Shown here piece after piece: positions 10,093 through 15,293 of a stretch of DNA of 15,293 nucleotides (positions within the stretch are counted from its first letter, which is position 1; every line of letters begins with the position of its first letter). The stretch comes from Ephemerocybe angulata (lineage: Eukaryota; Basidiomycota; Agaricomycetes; Agaricales; Psathyrellaceae), in the NCBI GenBank assembly GCA_013368325.1, contig JAACJK010000106.1, forward strand, positions 1 to 15,293. The letters are read 5' to 3'. The position numbers were made by a program, and so were the translations under genes. Under the pieces are notes generated by a model that saw only the letters and a program-made list of their open reading frames with translations, had not been told where the DNA came from and searched no databases.

Positions 10093-10474
10093 GGTGGGGT
10101 GGATTCGAGGGCGTTGGCGGGGTAGATTTAGAGAGTATTGGTGGGTACCGTACGATTGTCAAAGGCGCCGCTATTTATTGGGAAGGAGAAATGAAAGGCC
10201 GCATCCTTGTTAGATTCCGGATGGTTCACCTAATAGAAACAAATACGTCGAACATGCAGGTAAGTCTCCCAGCAGCAGTTAATTGAGATATCCCCGTTCT
10301 CATATGTCTTAGCTATGATATCGTTGTAATGCTATCCGACAATTATGGCAGATGAATTGCCAACGAAACCTGACGTATCCCACCCAACGGTTTCAATGCG
10401 GGGTTCCTCGACTACGACTTCGAAATAATCCTACTTCCGGTAAGATAACATATTATCGATCACGATGAAGCGAC
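10093..10474. other. Intergenic stretch of about 380 bp
   Basis: Lies between two minus-strand genes. Apart from the TATA-like element at 10172-10178 I see nothing coding. The plus-strand frame near 10074-10286 has no coding-like composition and mirrors the start of the left gene. Confidence 0.45.
10172..10178 (-). promoter_or_regulatory. Possible TATA-like element of the 9260-10092 gene
   Basis: The minus strand reads CCAATAAATAGCGG about 80 bp upstream of ATG 10092. The distance would allow a leader of roughly 50-70 nt. It is the only such element in the spacer near the gene. Confidence 0.35.
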
Positions 10475-11058
10475 TTACAATCTAAGCGCTTCGATTGCAG
10501 CGCCAACTTGCTCGGGCGTCTGCAGACTTTCGTACTTGCGAGTCGTACTGTTCATCCTCGTTATAAGGACGGGCCCTCGAACTTGCGAGGTTGGGCACAT
10601 CCTGTGAAGGGCGACGTTGGGCAGAGCGTCCTTGGAGTAGGCGAAAAACAGCCTGTACTCGATTACCGCTCCCACTTGCGACTGCACCCGCAAATTAACT
10701 GTGTCAATACACACGACCGGCTCATCGGGGCACAGGGTCGCCTCAACCACGGGTACCTGCTTTCCTCCATCGTCCAAAACGGGGACCGCAACGTGTTGAT
10801 GCACTAGCTCTGTGGGGCCGAGGAACAATCCCTGGATCATCGCCTACATGTTCTCCAGTCAGATATAGATTCATTCGAAGGACACAAGAACGATGTCACC
10901 TGCTGGTACTGGTGATCCACTGGCATCGCGTATGAGTGTGTGTGTAAGACAGAAGGAGGGCCCACATCCTCGACCTAAATATTGAAGATTATCGGGAATT
11001 CTTCCACATCCGGATGTGCACCGCGTGGCTCAGGGCTTTGCTCTTTGTTATGCGTCAT
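10475..11058 (-). CDS. Uncharacterised protein, two exons, one in-frame stop
   Basis: Exon 1 runs from ATG 11058 to 10900 and exon 2 from 10843 to the TAA at 10475, joined in phase 0 across a 56-nt intron (GTGACA...TGTAG). Exon 1 reads MTHNKEQSPEPRGAHPDVEE, is interrupted by TAG at 10977-10975, then continues VEDVGPPSVLHTHSYAMPVD. Exon 2 holds the compact part: LDDGGKQVPVVEATLCPDEP, DTVNLRVQSQVGAVIEYRLF, RGPVLITRMNSTTRKYESLQ and TPEQVGAAIEAL. It looks beta-rich, with no membrane segment or catalytic motif I recognise. The stop is followed at once by a plausible acceptor (CAATATTTAG), so a small intron could remove it, or the start may be the methionine of AMPVD downstream. A donor GTAAGT overlaps the final codons, so a further 3' exon cannot be excluded. 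Confidence 0.6.
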
Positions 11059-11324
11059 GGACTTCTGTGATGACAGCCGCTGTCACCCAAATGAACATCA
11101 CGCCTCAATTCAGGGCATAGACATGCTCGATTCAGTACATATACGGTATAGACACGCGTTGCTTCGAGAGAACCACGGTCAAGTGCACCGTCTTCGGCAG
11201 CGAAACAAGAGCTCCAGGAATAGAAGGGGATTCATTGCGCTGCGCAGCTTGGCGCACAAGGCCCCGACGACTGACAGGAATCTGGGTGGTTTCAGCCTCT
11301 GAACACATGGAAGTTAAAGGAAAT
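11059..11324. other. Spacer between two minus-strand genes
   Basis: No convincing coding signal. A minus-strand frame stays open across part of it (down to 11132) but has no motif and lies downstream of the in-frame stop of the 11325-11901 gene. Confidence 0.4.
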
Positions 11325-11901
11325 CTACCTCTTGAGGGCGAGCATCGCAAGCTCGCGGTTGCGCAGATGAACGAAGGGTCTTCTCTTCCCAATCTGCATA
11401 ACTGCAACGTCCCCATACCACTGTGCGGCCACCCCAAACTTCGCAGTGAATCATTCGACGGGAGAGCAGAATTTGTTCTATGGAAGAAGCCAAATCTCCG
11501 TTCCCTTCCTGCTTGATCACGCATCGTCACATACGTGCTGAACAGCCGCCGAATATCCCTTGAAAACCGATTCAAGGATAGGTATCATAACCCCGTCGGA
11601 GGAGTGATAAGTGGGTATTAGATGTCGGTTGGGGTCCCCAGAGTCATCCGTCGGGAAGTACCACCCGTGGAGCTGCACAAGCTGTGGAGGAATCAGCGTG
11701 AAGTTGGGAGGCAGAATCAACGGGCTTTCTGCATACCTGTGCTCTGGCGAAAGCGACATAGTGAATGAGAAGGAATAGATATCGGAGCAACGTGCATTCC
11801 AGCCCGTTCTGGATCCCCCGTTCCATCACCTCAGCGTGCCCTTCCGAAAGGGGACAATGGCTTAACGCACGACAACGCAAGGCATTGCAGAACCTGCTCA
11901 T
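11325..11901 (-). CDS. Uncharacterised W-x-G-D motif protein, three exons, one in-frame stop
   Basis: Exon 1 is 11901-11737 (55 codons), exon 2 is 11681-11535 (49 codons) and exon 3 is 11477-11325 (51 codons with stop), all joined in phase 0 across introns of 55 nt (GTATGC...CACAG) and 57 nt (GTATGT...CATAG). Blocks are EGHAEVMERGIQNGLECTLL, LRYLFLLIHYVAFA, LVQLHGWYFPTDDSGDPNRH and SDGVMIPILESVFKGYSAAV. The C-terminus has FGVAAQWYGDVAVMQIGKRR followed by PFVHLRN. A TGA at 11453-11451 interrupts exon 3; using an alternative acceptor at 11439 (96-nt intron, also a multiple of three) removes it and joins directly to FGVAAQWYGD. An upstream ATG at about 11905, in another frame, gives an alternative N-terminus if one T of the run before EGHAEV is dropped. 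The C-terminal block matches the gene at 9260-10092. Confidence 0.65.
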
Positions 11902-11972
11902 CCATCTGACCTACATCCTCTGTGCCTCTACTCAACCATCTCAAAGAAGAACTTACTTGCTAGATAGTCGAA
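11902..11972. promoter_or_regulatory. Shared divergent promoter region of about 71 bp
   Basis: The minus-strand gene starting at 11901 and the plus-strand telomere-directed gene starting at 11973 diverge from this short interval. No TATA box is evident. A CTTACTTGCTAG just before the plus-strand ATG looks like a branch site plus acceptor, so the right-hand gene may instead have an upstream leader exon overlapping its neighbour. Confidence 0.45.
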
Positions 11973-14900
11973 ATGGACGGTCCACAAAGCCCAGATGACG
12001 CAGATGCGGTTCTAGGCAAACGTATACGCATGCCAACTCCAGATTCAGACAAACGGAGATTGGGAGGACCTCGTGGAGCGATGGATCCGAATGCAGTTGT
12101 CCACAAGTCTTCATTTATAAGCCCCCTGCAGAAGAAACCTCGAGAGCTGCCAGAAATGGAGGAGGAGGAGGCGGAGGAGATCGGTTCTAGCTTCGAGCGC
12201 CTGCAGGCGGCGCCACTCCCAACTTTTGACGAACCGACTGATCACGCAGAGGATTCTGGTGCTGCTCAGCCTGAGCCTGAGCCTCGAGCAGTGGTAAGTC
12301 CTGCTAATAGCTTTACATGCATTCGTGACCCAACTAAGCTTACCGCAGGTACCACTTCCCAAGAGACGTAGCGCTCGTCTTATGAGTCGTGAGAATAGTG
12401 TTGCTTCAGTAAGTATCCCGGGTTGAATACTCCGTTCAACACTCAGCCTTATGCGACATTTCGATGATTAGACCCTGAGCTGCGACTCCCAAGGCGATGA
12501 GAAGACGCCCAAACAGAAGCGTAATCTCTCCAAGAAAGCAGACGGCGCTCGACCTAAGGCAAAGCGGGTTGCGATTCAAACAGCTCCAGCCCAGGTACGT
12601 CGAAACATACCAAGTTGCTCCAGGAAGTTGATACCTTAATCTAGGAGCTCCCCACTGCCGAGGCATCCGGTTCGCGTCACGCAAAACCTCAAGTGCAGGC
12701 GCGACCAGTAAGTTACCTTCTTTTCAGATTATCATATAGTCTGATTAGGATCTAGGCCTATAATGCCCAGCCATACGCCCAGCCATACCAGTTACTCTAT
12801 GAAGCCCGCCGTACAGCTCAAAAGGCGGCATCGTCAGATGGAGGTCCGATCCCTAAGCAGGGTATCGCGAGGCGAGCGTCGGCAGACTCAATCGCAACTC
12901 GTAGACCATGGGGATCAAATGCCCCGCCTTCTAAGCCTGCGACACGCATGGAGTCCTCGCCTTTTCGTTCATCCGTTCGGAACAATACTCCCGTTCCTCC
13001 AACTGCAACCCGTCCCCCTCGCGAGGCACGGGCTCCCACTCATCCTCAGGGGCTCCAGCAGCTCAACCTTCTGCAACCCCAGCTCGTCTAGCATCGCGGA
13101 GTGTAACTACCCGACACAGTGCGCCCCAGATCCTGCTGGACGAGAATATCGTCCGTCCAGAGCTTCCGAATAATCGAACAAGTACACAACGCTCTCCAGC
13201 GACACATCAAGAGCCTGAAGGACTTTCGATGCCAGGACATGCGCCGAGTCCATCAACACAAGCCCTAGAAGCTCCTCAGCAACTTCAAGCGACGGGCCAA
13301 GCAGGATCTGTACTCGCCGCCCGTCCCAACACCATCAACAGCTCAAATACCTGTTTCTCAAGGATCGGGCCCTATTGCTAGCTCTGGACAATCCTTCGAT
13401 CCCTCTACAGGTGGCCCACAGCAGCTGAACAGAGCTACGGGACTCAATCAACTTCAAGGGCCTGGGCAAGCCCCAGATATTTCAACGCCGTATCCGCCTC
13501 AGCCGTCCCAAGCGGTTCGAGGATCAGGATTTGCATTTACCTCTTCATCGCAGGACGCACGACATGCTCAGCCGCCTGGTGTCGCTCGTCAAGAGCCGGG
13601 TAATCCAGTTGGCACTGGAGTACCACTCGCTCCAACGCGGGTATGCACAGTCGCCACCCGAAGCGTCTGGGGTGCTGCATCAAACAGGTACTTAGGCAAG
13701 CACCGACAGCCTCGACACAGCACTCAGAGCAGCAGAGGCCGCCTTCCGCACCGTTTCGAGGATTCGTGGGCATCGTGGGGGCTGAACGAGCCTTCGCACC
13801 CGCTGTTCAGCTCCCGCCGCGACCCAATCTTCTGGCGCACCGACGCCTCTCCAGGGCCCCGGGCAAGCGCCAGCCCCCTTCGCCCAACAACCTCAAGCGG
13901 GGCATCAGGGTTTCGCCTTCGCTCCCGCGGTTCACCTCCCGCCGCGACCCCAATCTTCTGGAGCACCGATGCTTCTCCAGGGCCCTGGGCAAGCGCCAGC
14001 TCCCTCAGCCCAACAACCTCAAGCGGGGCATCAGGGTTTCGCCTTCGCTCCCGCGGTTCAGCTCCCGCCGCGACCCAATCTTCTGGAGCACCGATGCTTC
14101 TCCAGGGCCCTGGGCAAGCGCCAGCTCCCTCAGCCCAACAACCTCAAGCGGGGCATCAGGGTTTCGCCTTCGCTCCGCGGTTCACCTCCCGCCGCGACCC
14201 CAATCTTCTGGAGCACCGATGCTTCTCCAGGGCCCTGGGCAAGCGCCAGCTCCCTCAGCCCAACAACCTCATGCGGGCTTCGCGAATCTCGCCGGACCCG
14301 ACAGAGCCTTCGCTCCTGCGGCTCAGCCTCCACAGCAACCCCAAATACCTGCAGTACCGTCTGGAGGGCCGACGCCCGCCCAGAATCCGGAACGAGCACT
14401 GCAAGAACCCCAACTAGCTGCACTTCCTTCAATCGGACCGACGATCTTCAACCCAGCCCCGCGATTCCACACCGCAGCGCGAACCTGACGCGTCTTCGTC
14501 ATACTCGCTACCGCTACCGCCCTTTGCTCTGCCTTCTCGTTTGCCCATTCCAATGCCGCCACCTCTGCCCAAAACACCGCCCAGGGCTTCAGGACCATCG
14601 CCCGTAGCCGCTTCCGTCAATACAGCGGCAGGTCGAGCTCCGCCAGCTCACTACGCTCCTCCTCTTCGACGTTCAACCACATGGCAAGGCTTCGCTCAAG
14701 GTTCAACTTTGATTCAGCCCGAGCAACCCAGACAACCAGCGGCACCGAAACCCCTGCCCCGAAACCTCTCCTCGCACAATTACTCGGCAGACCCGACCCA
14801 CTTACCTCAACCCCGAGCAGCAAGGGAGGCGCAAACTCAACGTGCACCAGAGCCCCCGATCCCTTCACCTCGCGGTCCTCTACTCACAGCGACTGCAGCA

Positions 14901-15273
14901 GCGAGTGAAGGATCGGCCCAACCAAGCCCTCCCCCCCGTGCTCCCCTGTCAGAGAAGGCAAGAGGTAAACAGCGAGAAGATGCTCTTGGAGGCTTCGACG
15001 ATGAAAACCCATTCTTTTGACAATCCACCGCCTCATGCACCTTCGTCACAAGGAACACAAATAAGTGGCTATCAAGGCAACCTCGCAGGAAGGTCAGTAT
15101 CAAGAAGCCGTTGGTTTTACATGTGGGGTGCTTACTGATTTGACGAATAGACTCTCGGGCGCGGTCCCTCGGCTTCGACGATATACGAGGAGGACGAAGA
15201 TGAGTTTGAAAAATCCTCAAGCGAAGAGCGTCGCAGTTCGTCGGATGATGAGGATTACTTAGGGTTAGGTTAG
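11973..15273 (+). CDS. Telomere-abutting gene for a disordered Pro/Gln/Ser-rich protein; stop codon inside the telomere
   Basis: The start is ATG 11973 (MDGPQSPDDADAVLGKRIRM). Exon 1 ends 12293; exons 12349-12408, 12472-12594, 12645-12707 and 12756 onward all join in phase 0 through introns of 55, 63, 50 and 48 nt with GTAAGT or GTACGT donors. The N-terminal half is basic, with nuclear-localisation-like clusters (LPKRRSARL; KQKRNLSKKADGARPKAKR) and an acidic MEEEEAEEIG. The rest is Pro/Gln/Ser/Ala-rich with a short (AQPY)2 and a 126-bp tandem repeat, then ARGKQREDALGGFDDENPFF and, after a 54-nt intron (15097-15150), an acidic tail YEEDEDEFEKSSSEERRSSS then DDEDYLGLG-stop. About eight one-base shifts are needed: 13035-13037, 13320-13322, 13639-13641, 13692-13693, 13823-13825, 14074-14076, 14175-14176 and 15015-15018. 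A ninth change, or a 124-nt intron (14354-14477), is needed near 14420. Family not recognised. Confidence 0.6.
13785..14300 (+). repeat. Four-copy tandem repeat with a 126-bp unit (42 codons)
   Basis: The landmark TTTCGCCTTCGCTCC occurs at 13911, 14037 and 14162 (spacing 126 and 125 bp), with a diverged first copy from about 13785 and a diverged, truncated end near 14300. The intended unit reads AFAPAV(H/Q)LPPRPQSSGAP, MLLQGPGQAPAPSAQQPQAG, HQGF. Copies 2 and 4 carry CCCC before AATCTTCTGG; copies 1 and 3 carry CCC; copy 4 also has CTCCG where others have CTCCCG. Each loss shifts the frame by one. The units are otherwise nearly identical, so the array is young. Confidence 0.9.
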
Positions 15274-15293
15274 GGTTAGGGTTAGGGTTAGGG
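15259..15293 (+). other. Telomere, TTAGGG repeats, chromosome end
   Basis: Units are TTAGGG, TTAGG, then four TTAGGG to the last base. The G-rich strand runs 5' to 3' out of the right side, as at a natural right-hand chromosome end. The second unit lacks one G. Confidence 0.95.

Noticed and set aside
11132..11575. A 147-codon minus-strand frame as the real product of this stretch
   Set aside because: It lacks ordered composition and conflicts with the three-exon model, which joins in phase 0 throughout and ends with a recognisable W-Y-G-D block.
14130..14598. Minus-strand Gly/Ala/Val-rich frames over the tandem repeat
   Set aside because: They are antisense readings of a Pro/Gln/Ser-rich repeat; the composition follows from GC content and no splice sites or motifs support them.

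Overview
The window is the right-hand end of a fungal chromosome, most likely from an agaricomycete (mushroom-forming) basidiomycete. The sequence shows three things pointing there. The last 35 bases are TTAGGG telomere repeats reading out of the window. Genes are split by many introns of about 44-64 bases with GTAAGT/GTATGT/GTGAGT-type donors, CTGAC/CTNAC branch sites and C/TAG acceptors. A CACTA-like transposase of the 'Tnp2' type common in Agaricomycetes is present. Several uncharacterised proteins here also resemble families I associate with Agaricomycetes from memory; no search was possible.

Layout from left to right. Bases 1-633 (minus) hold the 3'-truncated end of an uncharacterised gene. 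Bases 634-1690 hold no gene but contain a cluster of short inverted repeats built on TTCGA-N3-TCGAA. Bases 1691-5464 (minus) hold a Tnp2 transposase in several exons and frames. Bases 5645-6329 and 6501-7154 (minus) are two compact uncharacterised genes. Bases 7350-9045 (minus) encode a WD40-repeat protein with one C-terminal membrane segment. Bases 9260-10092 and 11325-11901 (minus) are two genes sharing a W-x-G-D motif, with an unrelated-looking gene between them at 10475-11058. All eight genes point away from the telomere. The ninth, 11973-15273 (plus), points at the telomere. It encodes a long, disordered, Pro/Gln/Ser-rich protein with a 126-bp tandem repeat, and its best reading frame runs into the telomere and takes its stop codon from it.

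Nearly every gene needs one or more one-base corrections to read through, and most fall in short G/C or T runs. Real decay of a subtelomeric region is possible. The pattern of run-length changes in unrelated genes fits uncorrected long-read sequence better. A few genes also carry a single in-frame stop that splicing may or may not remove.

I see no operon-like logic, no RNA gene, no CRISPR array and no recognisable metabolic pathway. The most unusual feature is the gene-telomere junction at the right end.
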